Part shown: positions 8,280 to 16,852 of the stretch, one piece after another | Layout of the letters: the number at the start of each line of letters is the position of its first letter | How positions within the stretch are numbered: the stretch's first letter is position 1 | NCBI GenBank assembly: GCA_964416175.1 | Contig: CAYQDF010000007.1 | Span: 1 to 62,937 of the forward strand | Length of the DNA: 62,937 bases | Direction: 5' to 3' | Source: CAYQDF01 sp964416175 | GTDB taxonomy: Bacteria > Chloroflexota > Anaerolineae > Anaerolineales > UBA4823 | Notes under the pieces: generated by a model | Databases searched by the model: none | Told to the model about the DNA's origin: nothing | The model's input: the letters and a program-made list of their open reading frames with translations, nothing else | Program-made: the position numbers and the translations under genes

Positions 8280-9677
8280 ATGGCGCAAGCGAAGGGTAGA
8301 GTCGTTCAGGTGCTGGGCGGCGTGGTCGACTTGGAGTTCCCAAGCGAGCAGCTCCCCGAGATCTACGAAGCAGTCGAGGTGCCGCGGGATGGCGGCAGCC
8401 CGCTGGTCCTGGAAGTGGAGAAGCACCTGGGAGAGAACTGGGTGCGCTGCATCGCCATGGATTCCACGGATGGCTTGCAGCGAGGCGTGGATGCCTTCAG
8501 TACGGGCGCGCCGATCCAGGTCCCGGTCGGCCCGCAGACGCTCGGCCGGGTATTCAATGTGCTGGGCCGGCCGATCGACGAAAAAGGCCCCGTTAAATCC
8601 GATTTGTACTACCCGATCCACCGCCCCGCGCCGGAATTTGCCGAGCAATCCACGCGCGTCGAGGTCTTCGAGACGGGCTTGAAGGTCGTGGATCTGATCG
8701 CTCCCTTCACGAAAGGTGGTAAGACAGGTATTTTTGGCGGCGCGGGCGTTGGGAAGACGATCATCATCATGGAGCTGATCCGCTCGATCGCCACCGTGCA
8801 CCAGGGGAACTCCGTTTTCGCCGGAGTCGGCGAGCGGACGCGCGAAGGGACCCAGCTCTACCGGGAGATGCTCGAATCCGGGGTCATGAAAGATACCGTC
8901 ATGGTCTACGGGCAGATGAACGAGCCTTCCGGTGTTCGGCTGCGGGTGGCGCTCTCCGCGCTCTCGATGGCGGAGTATTTCCGCGATCAGGGTCGGGATG
9001 TGTTGCTGTTCATCGATAACATCTTCCGCTTCAGCATGTCCGGGTCGGAAGTCTCGGCACTTCTCGGGCGGATGCCGTCTGCCGTTGGTTACCAGCCCAC
9101 GCTGGCAACTGAGATGGGTGAATTGCAGGAGCGCATCACCTCTACTCGCCACGGCTCGATTACTTCGATGCAGGCTGTCTATGTCCCCGCGGACGATTAC
9201 TCCGATCCGGCGCCGGTGGCGACCTTCACCCACCTGGATGCCACAATCGCCCTGGAACGCTCCATCGTGGAGAAAGGCATCTATCCGGCGGTCGATCCGC
9301 TGGCATCCACCTCCCGCATTCTGGACCCGATGGTGGTTGGCGAGGAGCACTACACCACAGCGCGCGAAGTCCAGCAGGTGCTCCAGCGCTATAAAGACCT
9401 TCAGGACATCATCGCGATCCTCGGCGTCGACGAGTTGAGCGAGGACGATAAGCTCGTGGTATCGCGGGCGCGCAAGATCGAGCGCTTTTTCTCTCAGCCG
9501 ATGTTCGTCGCCCAGCAATTCACCGGTTTGGAAGGGCGGTATGTGCCGCTCAGGGAAACTGTGCGCGGCTTCAGGGAGATCCTGGACGGGAAGTACGATG
9601 ATCTGCCCGAGCAGGCGTTCATGATGGTCGGGACGATAGACGAAGTCGTTGAGAAGGCAAAAAGCCTGGCAGGATAG
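8280..9677 (+). CDS. atpD: F1Fo ATP synthase subunit beta
   Basis: 465 aa. It is the catalytic subunit. The P-loop GGAGVGKT is at residues 153-160, the catalytic glutamate is E185 in GVGERTREG, and Walker B reads DVLLFIDNIFRF. The family signature PSAVGYQPTLATEMG is present. The length matches bacterial beta subunits. GGGAGG lies before the ATG. A 506-codon antisense frame over this gene (8193-9713) is a shadow produced by codon bias. Confidence 0.97.
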   Translation: MAQAKGRVVQVLGGVVDLEFPSEQLPEIYEAVEVPRDGGSPLVLEVEKHLGENWVRCIAMDSTDGLQRGVDAFSTGAPIQVPVGPQTLGRVFNVLGRPIDEKGPVKSDLYYPIHRPAPEFAEQSTRVEVFETGLKVVDLIAPFTKGGKTGIFGGAGVGKTIIIMELIRSIATVHQGNSVFAGVGERTREGTQLYREMLESGVMKDTVMVYGQMNEPSGVRLRVALSALSMAEYFRDQGRDVLLFIDNIFRFSMSGSEVSALLGRMPSAVGYQPTLATEMGELQERITSTRHGSITSMQAVYVPADDYSDPAPVATFTHLDATIALERSIVEKGIYPAVDPLASTSRILDPMVVGEEHYTTAREVQQVLQRYKDLQDIIAILGVDELSEDDKLVVSRARKIERFFSQPMFVAQQFTGLEGRYVPLRETVRGFREILDGKYDDLPEQAFMMVGTIDEVVEKAKSLAG

Positions 9678-9685
9678 GACCCCGG

Positions 9686-10141
9686 ATGCCCATTCGCTGC
9701 GAAATCGTCTCACAGGACAGGATGGTATGGGAGGGGGACGCTGACATTATTATCGTCCCCGGCGTGGCCGGCGAGATGGGCATCCTGCCCAACCATGCCC
9801 CACTCCTCTCGACGCTGAAGTACGGCATCCTCACGATCCGGTCGAAAGGCCGGGAAGAGGTTTTCACCATCGCAGGAGGCGTCATCGAGGTTCAGCCGGA
9901 CCTGGTGACCGTTCTGGCGGATTCGGCTGAAAACGTGGCGGAGATTGACGTGGCGCGGGCGGAGGCTGCCCGGAGAAGGGCAGAGGAACTGCTCAAGCAA
10001 GGCCCGCCACCGGATACTGACGCTTATCTTAAACTCGAGGCCGCTCTGCGGCGGTCGAATCTGCGGCTGGAAGCAGTCCGGCGATTTCGAGGGGGGCAGG
10101 CCGGGCGGATGCCCAGGACCAGCGGTCCGGAAGCCGAATAG
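9686..10141 (+). CDS. atpC: F1Fo ATP synthase subunit epsilon
   Basis: 151 aa. The N-terminal beta-sandwich (RCEIVSQDRMVWEGD, then GEMGILPNHAPLLSTL) links gamma to the c-ring. A helical C-terminus rich in Arg/Glu/Ala may regulate ATP hydrolysis. It is slightly longer than the ~135-aa norm because of an extended basic tail (FRGGQAGRMPRTSG). It lies 8 nt after atpD and 3 nt before the mreB-like gene, so the five genes and M42 form one compact unit. Confidence 0.92.
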   Translation: MPIRCEIVSQDRMVWEGDADIIIVPGVAGEMGILPNHAPLLSTLKYGILTIRSKGREEVFTIAGGVIEVQPDLVTVLADSAENVAEIDVARAEAARRRAEELLKQGPPPDTDAYLKLEAALRRSNLRLEAVRRFRGGQAGRMPRTSGPEAE

Positions 10142-10144
10142 ATT

Positions 10145-11158
10145 ATGGCGATCTTTTCCAAAGATCTCGGAATCGATCTCGGCACCATGTTCACCCGCAT
10201 CGCCGCCGGGAACAAGCTGGTGCTTGAAGAGCCGACAGTCGTCGCCATTGCACTTGAGGAACAGAAAATCGTCTCCATCGGCCAGGAAGCGCAGAACATG
10301 CTGGGCCGGGTGCCAGAATCGATCGAAGTCGCCCGCCCCATGCAGAACGGCGTGATCGCGGATTACGAGATCACCGAGAAGCTGCTGGAATATCTGATCC
10401 GGAAAGTCAGCGGCTCGGGGAGATTCTTCCGGCCGCGAGTGATGATCACGGTCCCGTATGGGGTGACCAGCGTTGAGAGCCGGGCGGTGCACGAAGCGGT
10501 CCTTCAGGCGGGAACCCGGGAGGGTTATCTGATCCAGCAGCCGCTTGCAGCGGCGCTTGGAATGGACCTCCCGATTGGGACGCCATCCGGCAACATGGTG
10601 CTCCTCCTCGGCGGCGGAACCACGCAGGCCGCCGTCCTGGCGATGTACGGAATCGTTGCGGCTGAATCGATCCGGGAAGGCGGACTGCAGCTGGATGAAG
10701 CTTTGATGGCGTATGTGCGGAAAAAATACGGGCTGATCATCGGCCAGCCGACCGCGGAACAGGTGAAGATCAAGATCGGATCGGCAATCCGCCAGGAGGA
10801 AGAGCGCAGCCTCGAGATCCAGGGGCAGGATCAGGTGACCGGCCTGCCCAAACCGCTCACGCTCACGAACGATGACATCGTCGATGCTTTCAAGGACACG
10901 TTGGAGGGATTTGTCGAAACAGCGCGCCGCGTCCTGGAGAAGACCCCGCCGGAACTGGTCTCTGACATCATCGACCGCGGCGTCGCCCTGTGCGGAGGGA
11001 CTTCTTTACTCCCAGGAATCGATCGCCTGATGACGAAGGAGCTGGGTGTGCCGGCTTACCTGGTGGATAACCCGCTCACCTGCGTTTCGGAGGGGGCGGT
11101 CCTCGCCCTGGATCCGACCATCTTCCCCAAAATCAGGCGTAATTTACCCCCCATGTGA
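10145..11158 (+). CDS. mreB: MreB-family rod-shape actin
   Basis: 337 aa. It is a bacterial actin that forms membrane-associated filaments guiding cell-wall synthesis. It opens FSKDLGIDLGTMFTRIAAG, the phosphate-1 loop, followed by LEEPTVVAIAL as in MreB. A second phosphate-binding region reads MVLLLGGGTTQAAVL, where typical MreB has DIGGGTTE; the Asp is replaced by Leu in LLLGGG. The adenosine segment is GVALCGGTSLLPGI. MreCD do not follow. The ATP synthase linkage and the altered phosphate-2 loop suggest an MreB/Mbl-like paralogue. Confidence 0.85.
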   Translation: MAIFSKDLGIDLGTMFTRIAAGNKLVLEEPTVVAIALEEQKIVSIGQEAQNMLGRVPESIEVARPMQNGVIADYEITEKLLEYLIRKVSGSGRFFRPRVMITVPYGVTSVESRAVHEAVLQAGTREGYLIQQPLAAALGMDLPIGTPSGNMVLLLGGGTTQAAVLAMYGIVAAESIREGGLQLDEALMAYVRKKYGLIIGQPTAEQVKIKIGSAIRQEEERSLEIQGQDQVTGLPKPLTLTNDDIVDAFKDTLEGFVETARRVLEKTPPELVSDIIDRGVALCGGTSLLPGIDRLMTKELGVPAYLVDNPLTCVSEGAVLALDPTIFPKIRRNLPPM

Positions 11159-11297
11159 ATTGTTTAATAGTTGCGCAGTTCAGGTGAAATTGGGGGTGTT
11201 TGAGCGGAACACGTCAAAGTCTCGAGTTTGCGAGGGAGTGGTCGCAGACGCCCGCCACTCCGCTCAGCGCGCTGGTTTGTTTTATCCCGGATTCAAG
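11159..11297. repeat. Convergent intergenic repeat element, copy A
   Basis: The 139-bp gap between mreB (+) and rex (-) contains the segment 11174-11201 (CGCAGTTC...GAAATTGGGGGTGTT). A close reverse-complement relative lies at about 54019-54047. The segment 11259-11274 repeats the first 16 bases of the window. A short GTGTT/AACAC hairpin follows. There is no coding signal. Confidence 0.45.
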
Positions 11298-11915
11298 TTA
11301 AAGATAATAAGTCATCCGCTGTAAGTGGATAACGGGATCGATGTATTGCACGTGAATCCCATCCGGCACGTTGATCGAGATAGGAGCGTAGTTGACGATT
11401 GCCCTGACACCCGCCTTAACCAGGCGATCTGCGACCCCCTGCGCTTCCGCACTGGGCACGGCGATCATGGCAATGACGATGTTGGCTTCGGTGATGAGCC
11501 TTTCGAGGTCTGCGGCATCCTGGATGATAAACTCGCCGATCTTCGTCCCGATCTTGGCCGGGTCGTTGTCGAAGATCATCGTGATCCGGAAGCCGCGGTT
11601 CTTCAGACCCTGATACCGAGCGACTGCGGATCCGATATCGCCCGCCCCCACGACGGCCACGTCCCACACCCGGTCGACTTTAAGGATGGCGCTTATCTGC
11701 TCGGAAAGATAATCTATGGAATAGCCAGTCCCCTGTTTCCCGAATTCACCGAACTGGGACAGATCTTTCCGGATCTGGGCTGCGGAAATACCGAGGCGCT
11801 CCCCGAGTTCCTGCGAGGAGGTCACCTTTCGCCCCTCCTCCAACATCCGCTGCAGCGCCCGCAAGTAAATCGGCAGGCGTCCGACGACGATGTCGGGAAT
11901 GATCTTAATCTCCAT
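11298..11915 (-). CDS. rex: Redox-sensing transcriptional repressor Rex
   Basis: 205 aa, standard length. Rex dimers bind operators when NADH/NAD+ is low and leave DNA when NADH rises, derepressing fermentation and respiration genes. The N-terminal winged helix includes RLGISAAQIRKDLSQFGEFGKQGTGY, split by the conserved QIRKDLS. The Rossmann domain has VAVVGAGDIGSAVARY. The C-terminal domain-swap helix ends in YYL. GGAGGAAAG precedes the ATG. A well-formed Rex operator lies 65 bp upstream, so the gene is probably autoregulated. Confidence 0.95.
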   Translation of the reverse strand: MEIKIIPDIVVGRLPIYLRALQRMLEEGRKVTSSQELGERLGISAAQIRKDLSQFGEFGKQGTGYSIDYLSEQISAILKVDRVWDVAVVGAGDIGSAVARYQGLKNRGFRITMIFDNDPAKIGTKIGEFIIQDAADLERLITEANIVIAMIAVPSAEAQGVADRLVKAGVRAIVNYAPISINVPDGIHVQYIDPVIHLQRMTYYL

Positions 11916-11979
11916 CTTTCCTCCTTGGCAGGTGAAAGCTGCGATCTGGAACGAAGAAATTTAACCACAAATTGTCCAT

Positions 11980-11997
11980 TTGTGCAAACCTCCACAA
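11980..11997. promoter_or_regulatory. Rex operator (TTGTG-N8-CACAA)
   Basis: TTGTG (11980-11984) and CACAA (11993-11997) form an 18-bp inverted repeat with the geometry of the known Rex consensus. It lies in the 200-bp divergent region between rex and obg. An overlapping 19-bp inverted repeat, CACAAAT/ATTTGTG (11966-11984), has the opposite polarity and shares its right arm. Another CACAA-like half site lies near 12003. Binding here could control rex and possibly obg-nadD. Confidence 0.65.
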
Positions 11998-12026
11998 GAT
12001 TTTCACAAGGTAAAGGTGCGACTCGC

Positions 12027-12040
12027 TTGACCTGAGTCAA
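12027..12040. promoter_or_regulatory. 14-bp palindrome upstream of obg
   Basis: TTGACCTGAGTCAA has perfect TTGAC/GTCAA arms around CTGA. It lies 24 bp before the obg -10 element and could be an operator. Its regulator is unknown. Confidence 0.3.
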
Positions 12041-12060
12041 ACAGGGCAGCCGGAGGTCAT

Positions 12061-12069
12061 TGGTATAAT
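12061..12069 (+). promoter_or_regulatory. Extended -10 promoter of obg-nadD
   Basis: TGGTATAAT with the hexamer at 12064-12069, 46 nt before the obg ATG. No good -35 is present at 17 nt spacing. Confidence 0.55.
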
Positions 12070-12115
12070 CGATCTCGGAGCTTTGATCTGGTAATTTTCG
12101 GATCCCGGACAGCAT

Positions 12116-13387
12116 ATGTTCATCGATCAGGTTGTTATTCAGGTAGCCTCGGGGAAAGGGGGGGATGGCGTGGTTCACTTCCGCCGGGAGAAATATGTCC
12201 CGTTCGGCGGTCCGGACGGGGGCGATGGCGGGCGAGGGGGGGATGTCATCTTGCAGGTCAATCCGAAGTTGAATACGCTGGCAGCTTTCCAGCACCAGCG
12301 GCAATTCAAAGCGGCAGACGGGCGGAACGGCGGCGGGAAGAATCAGACCGGGCGTTCTGGCGCAGACCTCATCATCCAGGTTCCACCGGGGACCGTGGTG
12401 TTCGACGAGGATACCGGCAATGTGCTGGGAGATCTCGTTGGGGAAGGACAGCAGCTGATTGTCTGCAAGGGAGGGCGTGGCGGGCGGGGGAACGCCCGTT
12501 TCGCAACCGCGCGAGACCAGGCGCCACGCCAGGCGGAAAAAGGAGAGCCTGGTCAGGCGCGCAGCTTGCGCCTCGAGCTCCGCTTGATAGCGGACGTCGG
12601 CATCGTTGGTGTGCCCAATGCCGGGAAATCCACCCTGCTGGCGAGGATCACGAATGCCCGCCCGAAGATCGCCCCCTATCCCTTCACCACCCTTGTTCCC
12701 AACCTGGGCGTGGCGTACCTGGATGATGAGGCGACCCTGATCCTGGCAGACATCCCCGGCTTGATCGAAGGCGCACACCTGGGGGTTGGGCTGGGCCATG
12801 AGTTCCTGCGCCACATCCAGCGGACCCGGGTGCTGATCCACTTGCTGGACGGGCTGGCAGACGACCCCCTCCTGGATTACGCCCAGATCAACAGCGAGCT
12901 GGCGCTTTTCGATCCTGATCTGGCCAGGAAACCGCAGGTTGTTGCGTTCAATAAGATCGACCTCCCGGAAGTCGAGTCCCGCTGGGAGGAGATAAAAACC
13001 CGCCTTAAGCAGCAGGGGGCGGATGTGTTTGCGGATCCCTTGCCGATCTCGGCCCTGACCGGTTCGAACGTGCGCCAGCTAATCCTTACGACTGCCAGGC
13101 TCCTGGCAGAGCTCCCGCCCCCTTCCAAGGCCGCAGCTGTTCCAGTTTACCGGTTCGAAAGCGATCCCAGGCAGTTCTCGGTCAAGAAGCTGCCGGATGG
13201 GTGGCGGGTGGTGGGAGAGGCCATCGAGCGCGCGGCCGCGATGACCTATTGGGAATACGAGCAATCGGTTCGCAGGTTCCAGAGGATCCTGGGTTCGCTC
13301 GGCGTCGAAGCGGCTCTGCGGGAAGCAGGCATCCAGGAAGGGGACACCGTTTACATTGGTGATTACGAACTGGAGTGGAAAGATTGA
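12116..13387 (+). CDS. obg: GTPase Obg/CgtA
   Basis: 423 aa. It is an essential ribosome-associated GTPase acting in 50S assembly and stress signalling. The glycine-rich Obg fold covers residues 1-158 (GGPDGGDGGRGGDV). The G1 motif GVPNAGKS is at 165-172, followed by DIPGLIEGAH (G3) and FNKIDLP (G4). A C-terminal OCT domain runs from about residue 345 to the end (RFQRILGSLGVEAALREAG), a form common in Gram-positive-type and Chloroflexota Obg. It overlaps the nadD start codon. Confidence 0.95.
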   Translation: MFIDQVVIQVASGKGGDGVVHFRREKYVPFGGPDGGDGGRGGDVILQVNPKLNTLAAFQHQRQFKAADGRNGGGKNQTGRSGADLIIQVPPGTVVFDEDTGNVLGDLVGEGQQLIVCKGGRGGRGNARFATARDQAPRQAEKGEPGQARSLRLELRLIADVGIVGVPNAGKSTLLARITNARPKIAPYPFTTLVPNLGVAYLDDEATLILADIPGLIEGAHLGVGLGHEFLRHIQRTRVLIHLLDGLADDPLLDYAQINSELALFDPDLARKPQVVAFNKIDLPEVESRWEEIKTRLKQQGADVFADPLPISALTGSNVRQLILTTARLLAELPPPSKAAAVPVYRFESDPRQFSVKKLPDGWRVVGEAIERAAAMTYWEYEQSVRRFQRILGSLGVEAALREAGIQEGDTVYIGDYELEWKD

Positions 13388-14013
13388 ACCGGCGGATTGG
13401 CGTTTTCGGCGGCACCTTCGACCCTCCCCATCTGGGGCATCTCATCCTCGCAGCAGAGGCGCGCTACCAGCTGGATCTGGTGCGGGTGCTATGGGTGCTG
13501 ACGCCAGACCCGCCCCACAAACAGGGAATCCGAATCACCGCCTGGACCATCCGCAGGGAGCTGGTGCGCGCTGCGATCGAGGAGGACGACAGTTTCGAGC
13601 TGTCGGAGGTCGATATCGCCCGACCACCGCCCCATTACGCCTACGAGACGCTCCACATCCTGCGCGCCCGGCACCCGGAAATGGAACTCGTGTTTTTAAT
13701 GGGCGGAGATTCCCTGCGTGATCTGCCGACCTGGGAGCAGCCCCTCGAATTCCTGTCCGCGTGCGACGCTGTCGGTGTGATGCGCCGCCCTGCAGACCAG
13801 GTCGATCTGCCCTCCCTGGAAGCCCGCTTGCCCGGGATCAGCAGCAAGGTGCGCTTCGTGGATGCGCCGCTGCTCGAGATCTCCGGTTCTGAAATCCGTC
13901 GGCGGGCGGCGGCAAACGAGCCGATCAGGTACTACCTACCTCAACCCGTTTACCGTTTGATCTGCGACTGGAATCTATATCGGCAAGCGGAGGATCCGAT
14001 CAGGTCCGGCTGA
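13384..14013 (+). CDS. nadD: Nicotinate-nucleotide adenylyltransferase
   Basis: 209 aa from a TTG that overlaps the obg stop (TTGA). GGAG 8 nt upstream supports this start; an in-frame GTG at 13375 would add three residues. It adenylates nicotinate mononucleotide in NAD synthesis. Key motifs are GVFGGTFDPPHLGHL (nucleotidyltransferase HxGH) and EISGSEIRRRAA (the ISxTxxR-like phosphate loop). The coupling of an NAD gene with the Rex-controlled intergenic region is suggestive but may be chance. It ends 14 bp inside the end of the convergent V4R gene. Confidence 0.92.
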   Translation: MNRRIGVFGGTFDPPHLGHLILAAEARYQLDLVRVLWVLTPDPPHKQGIRITAWTIRRELVRAAIEEDDSFELSEVDIARPPPHYAYETLHILRARHPEMELVFLMGGDSLRDLPTWEQPLEFLSACDAVGVMRRPADQVDLPSLEARLPGISSKVRFVDAPLLEISGSEIRRRAAANEPIRYYLPQPVYRLICDWNLYRQAEDPIRSG

Positions 14014-14614
14014 TCAGATAGCGGCACGAGTTGTCCCCTTTCGCCGTGCAGCTGGTCTCACACACCTCAACGTCCTTCACGCGCGCCCATTCCACGGCCT
14101 GTTTGATCAGGCCGACCATGAAATGGCAAACCGATGCCTGGCTTGTGCGCTGGTGGCAGAAGCAGCAGTTGTAATCGATCAGGGTCCATTTTTTGAATTC
14201 TTCTTCCAAACGAAGGTCCATTTGGGGGTTCAGCCGGTTGAGCATATCCACCAGGCTTTCCAGGACAAACCGGGCGCGCTGATCCTCCGACCAAAAACCG
14301 AGCGCAGTTCGGGCCAGGTTGAACATCGCCGGCTGCTCACGGAGTAACAACTGGAAGTACGCCTTGCCGATGCGCTCCAGAATGCGGCTCCCGGACCGAC
14401 TGTAGGTCCGTTCGACAGCTTCCATCAGCTTTGCATACTCCACAGCGCTGACGGAACTGGCGAAGTTGTCTTCCGGCAACACATTGTTTCGATACTGCAT
14501 ACCAGCCTGGTTCGTTATCTCGTTGAAAGAGTTTTCGCTGAGCACCTCCAGCATGGCTGACATCGTCAGGCGGAGTTGTGCGTTCGCGATCGTGAAATCC
14601 GCATCCAGAGGCAT
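14000..14614 (-). CDS. V4R-domain protein (cysteine-rich sensor-like)
   Basis: 204 aa. The C-terminal third has a cysteine pattern: NCCFCHQRT, ASVCHF, VCETSCTAKGDNSCRYLI. This is the shape of the V4R (4-vinyl reductase) domain, a small-ligand-binding fold related to the heme-NO-binding family. The N-terminal half is helical with no recognised domain. TTGGAG lies 8 nt before the ATG. It is the last gene of a minus-strand run headed by two-component genes, so I infer a sensory or effector role rather than chlorophyll chemistry; no other pigment gene is present. It could bind a metal, an Fe-S cluster or an aromatic ligand. Confidence 0.6.
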   Translation of the reverse strand: MPLDADFTIANAQLRLTMSAMLEVLSENSFNEITNQAGMQYRNNVLPEDNFASSVSAVEYAKLMEAVERTYSRSGSRILERIGKAYFQLLLREQPAMFNLARTALGFWSEDQRARFVLESLVDMLNRLNPQMDLRLEEEFKKWTLIDYNCCFCHQRTSQASVCHFMVGLIKQAVEWARVKDVEVCETSCTAKGDNSCRYLISRT

Positions 14615-14691
14615 GAGATTACTCCAAGAATTTGGGTCAGGGCGCGGCAGGGATACGAGCCTGTCCTCGAAAGGAATAGCTCAGTTGAGGA

Positions 14692-15564
14692 TTACGGCTG
14701 ATATTGATAGACCGGGTAAGCCTCTCCTGTCTTTCTGAACCCGAACTGTTCGTACAAGGCGATTGACGCCTGGTTATCTCTCTGAGTGTTCACGGTCACG
14801 TGCATCGCGCCCCGGCGTGAGAACTGCGCCAGGAGGTCATCCAGCAAGGCCGACCCAATCCCCCTCCTTTGGAAATCGGGATCGACAGCCAGGCGGGCCA
14901 GATGCCCGCCTTTCTGGAGCGTCGTGCTGATCTGGTAGCCAACGACCTCTCCCTCGCTCTCAGCGACGGTCGCCAGGGCTGCCTGTCGGTACGCCAGCTC
15001 CAGCGTCTCTCTCGAATTGTGCCAGATTGGACCGAAAGAGCGCCGGTCGATCTCTTCAATCCTGGCCAGGTCGTCAAAGCTCATCGATCGAACGGACAGG
15101 CTGTCGATCCGCCGGCTGGCATGGTAGTCGCCCCGGTCCCAGCTCATCAAGATCACTTCGTTGATTTGTTTGAAACCCCCGGACCGCAAGAGGTTCTCGA
15201 ACCAGTTTTGGAGGGGAATTGCACCGATGAAGACATCCTTCTCCTCATGGATGGCGGCGAGGACTCTCAGCCAAAGCTTCTCCCAAACCTCTGCGGCTTC
15301 AACATTTGAAGCGACTGCAAACAGCCTGATCCAGCGGATGCCGGGGGGGTCTGCCGGACAGGCCAGCGCTCCCAAGAGCCGGTTGCCTCTTTCTGCTAAC
15401 AAAAAGGGTTTGCTCCCAATCCAATCGAGCGGAGCTCTCCAGTCCAGGTGACGATGGACGAAGGGTTCGAAGTGGATCAGGTTCGCCAGTCGTTGTCGAT
15501 CAGATTCCTGGACCTGGTGGCAGGCTACATCAAGATCAGTGATCACAGACCCACGGCTCCACAC
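14692..15564 (-). CDS. GNAT family N-acetyltransferase (tandem GNAT)
   Basis: 290 aa. The C-terminal half is a complete GNAT fold with the acetyl-CoA loop DPDFQRRGIGSALL and the family ending NQASIALYEQFGFRKTGEAY. The N-terminal half resembles a degenerate second GNAT domain (LLAERGNRLLGALACP). The substrate is unknown. The start is a GTG that directly follows the stop codon of the TPR gene; a second GTG at 15546 is possible. It is co-oriented with the upstream regulators and probably co-transcribed. Confidence 0.75.
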   Translation of the reverse strand: MWSRGSVITDLDVACHQVQESDRQRLANLIHFEPFVHRHLDWRAPLDWIGSKPFLLAERGNRLLGALACPADPPGIRWIRLFAVASNVEAAEVWEKLWLRVLAAIHEEKDVFIGAIPLQNWFENLLRSGGFKQINEVILMSWDRGDYHASRRIDSLSVRSMSFDDLARIEEIDRRSFGPIWHNSRETLELAYRQAALATVAESEGEVVGYQISTTLQKGGHLARLAVDPDFQRRGIGSALLDDLLAQFSRRGAMHVTVNTQRDNQASIALYEQFGFRKTGEAYPVYQYQP

Positions 15565-16113
15565 TCAGGATGACCTGCCCAGAAAATCGAGCGGCGCGCG
15601 GAGGATTTTTTTGACCAGCCGCTGCTTGATGGACGGATTGGGGATGTTCTCCAGACCGGCCTGCATGCTCGCCAGCGCTTCCAGCTGCCGGCCCAGGCGG
15701 AGCTGGACGGCTGAAAGGGACTGCATGACCGAAACCCTCAATTCGTTTTCTCCGCACTGTTTCAACAGTTCGGCGGATTTCTCGTATAACGAAACGGAAT
15801 CTTCCAGCTCCCCCAAGGCTTCGAGGGCTGCCGCCTGGTTCCCGAGGGAAATAGCCTGCCGTTGGATGTCGTCTGCGGCAGCGAAAGTCTCCTCGGTGCC
15901 GGCGGCAGTTCTGAGCGCCAGGCTGGGATCCCCAGACTGTAGGTACGCAACCGACGCGTTGTTGAGCTGTTCCGCAGCTGCCAGGTTGTTTCCGATTTCC
16001 GCATAGAGGCTGGCGGCGGCGTGAAATGCCTGAGCAGCTTTTCGAAATTCTTTCCGCGTATATGCTCTCTGGCCTTCTTTTGCAAGTTGTTCGGGGTCTG
16101 AGTCGTATCTCAT
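15565..16113 (-). CDS. TPR-repeat protein
   Basis: 182 aa from ATG 16113. It is a soluble protein of tetratricopeptide-like helical repeats, with visible units such as AAQAFHAAASLYAEIGNNLAAAE, broken at NNASVAYLQSGDPSLAL and NQAAALEALGELEDSVSLYE. TPR domains scaffold protein-protein contacts. An in-frame start at 16185 would overlap the preceding XRE gene by about 60 bp, so the shorter form is used. It follows that gene by 10 nt, suggesting the two act together. Confidence 0.65.
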   Translation of the reverse strand: MRYDSDPEQLAKEGQRAYTRKEFRKAAQAFHAAASLYAEIGNNLAAAEQLNNASVAYLQSGDPSLALRTAAGTEETFAAADDIQRQAISLGNQAAALEALGELEDSVSLYEKSAELLKQCGENELRVSVMQSLSAVQLRLGRQLEALASMQAGLENIPNPSIKQRLVKKILRAPLDFLGRSS

Positions 16114-16123
16114 CACAGCCTGG

Positions 16124-16804
16124 TTAGAGCGTAATTTCCAGCAAGCCTTCTGCGACGGATCGCAGCCTTTCGACGGACATCTCACTCAACCGTTGTGCGA
16201 GTTCGAGGTACGGCCGGTTGACCGGCTTGCTGATGAAATCCTGCAGCTCTGGAGATAATTCCGCGAAATGCTGCATCGCGCGCTGCTGTTTTATCCAGAT
16301 CCCAACCGGTCCCCGCGTGTCCTGGAAATCTTTTACCGTTCGTCTGAGCTCGTTCGCGAGGATCTCGAGCTCCGGAAGGGGGATGGGAGTCTCTCCGAAT
16401 TCATATGCTTTGAGCTGTTCTTCATCAATACCTGCTTTTCGGGCGAGTTCCGTGGTCGTCAACCCGGCTTGCAGGCGGGCTTGCCGGAGCATCACTCCAA
16501 TGATGCGGTTGCGCAGGGACAGGAGGCGGGTGACGGGAAGTTCGGCATGTTCTCCCGGCCGGGCGGAGATGATCTCCCGACCCCAAAAATGATCCAGCGG
16601 GATTTTCAGGTAATAAGCCAGGGTCTCCAGCTCAGGCAGGGAAGGGGACCTTTCTCCCTTCTCGTACCCCTGATATTCCGCCGGAGAAATGCCGAGGATC
16701 TCGGCGCATTCCTGGATCGATTTACCAGCGGTCTGGCGGGCGCTCTGCATCAAGACGCCCAGCTTCTTGGCTCTAATTAAGAACGTTAACGGGCGATTAT
16801 CCAT
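16124..16804 (-). CDS. Tandem helix-turn-helix (XRE) regulator
   Basis: 226 aa with two XRE-type HTH domains. The first spans about 15-70 (SIQECAEILGISPAEYQGYE) and the second about 103-155 (TTTELARKAGIDEEQLKAYE). Both are followed by PxLPELExLA segments, so the two halves look like an internal duplication. The C-terminal ~70 residues are helical with no known ligand motif. It lies 48 nt downstream of the response-regulator gene and 10 nt before the TPR gene. Targets are unknown. Confidence 0.75.
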   Translation of the reverse strand: MDNRPLTFLIRAKKLGVLMQSARQTAGKSIQECAEILGISPAEYQGYEKGERSPSLPELETLAYYLKIPLDHFWGREIISARPGEHAELPVTRLLSLRNRIIGVMLRQARLQAGLTTTELARKAGIDEEQLKAYEFGETPIPLPELEILANELRRTVKDFQDTRGPVGIWIKQQRAMQHFAELSPELQDFISKPVNRPYLELAQRLSEMSVERLRSVAEGLLEITL

Positions 16805-16852
16805 ACACTTCTCCTACACCCTCGCAGGACAATTTACACAGGGCTTCATGAT

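Noticed and set aside
8193..9713. 506-codon minus-strand frame over atpD
   Set aside because: It is antisense to a certain atpD, has no ribosome site or domain, and arises from GC-rich codon bias.
11966..11984. CACAAAT-N5-ATTTGTG as a Rex operator
   Set aside because: The polarity is the reverse of the TTGTG...CACAA consensus. The overlapping 11980-11997 site fits correctly.
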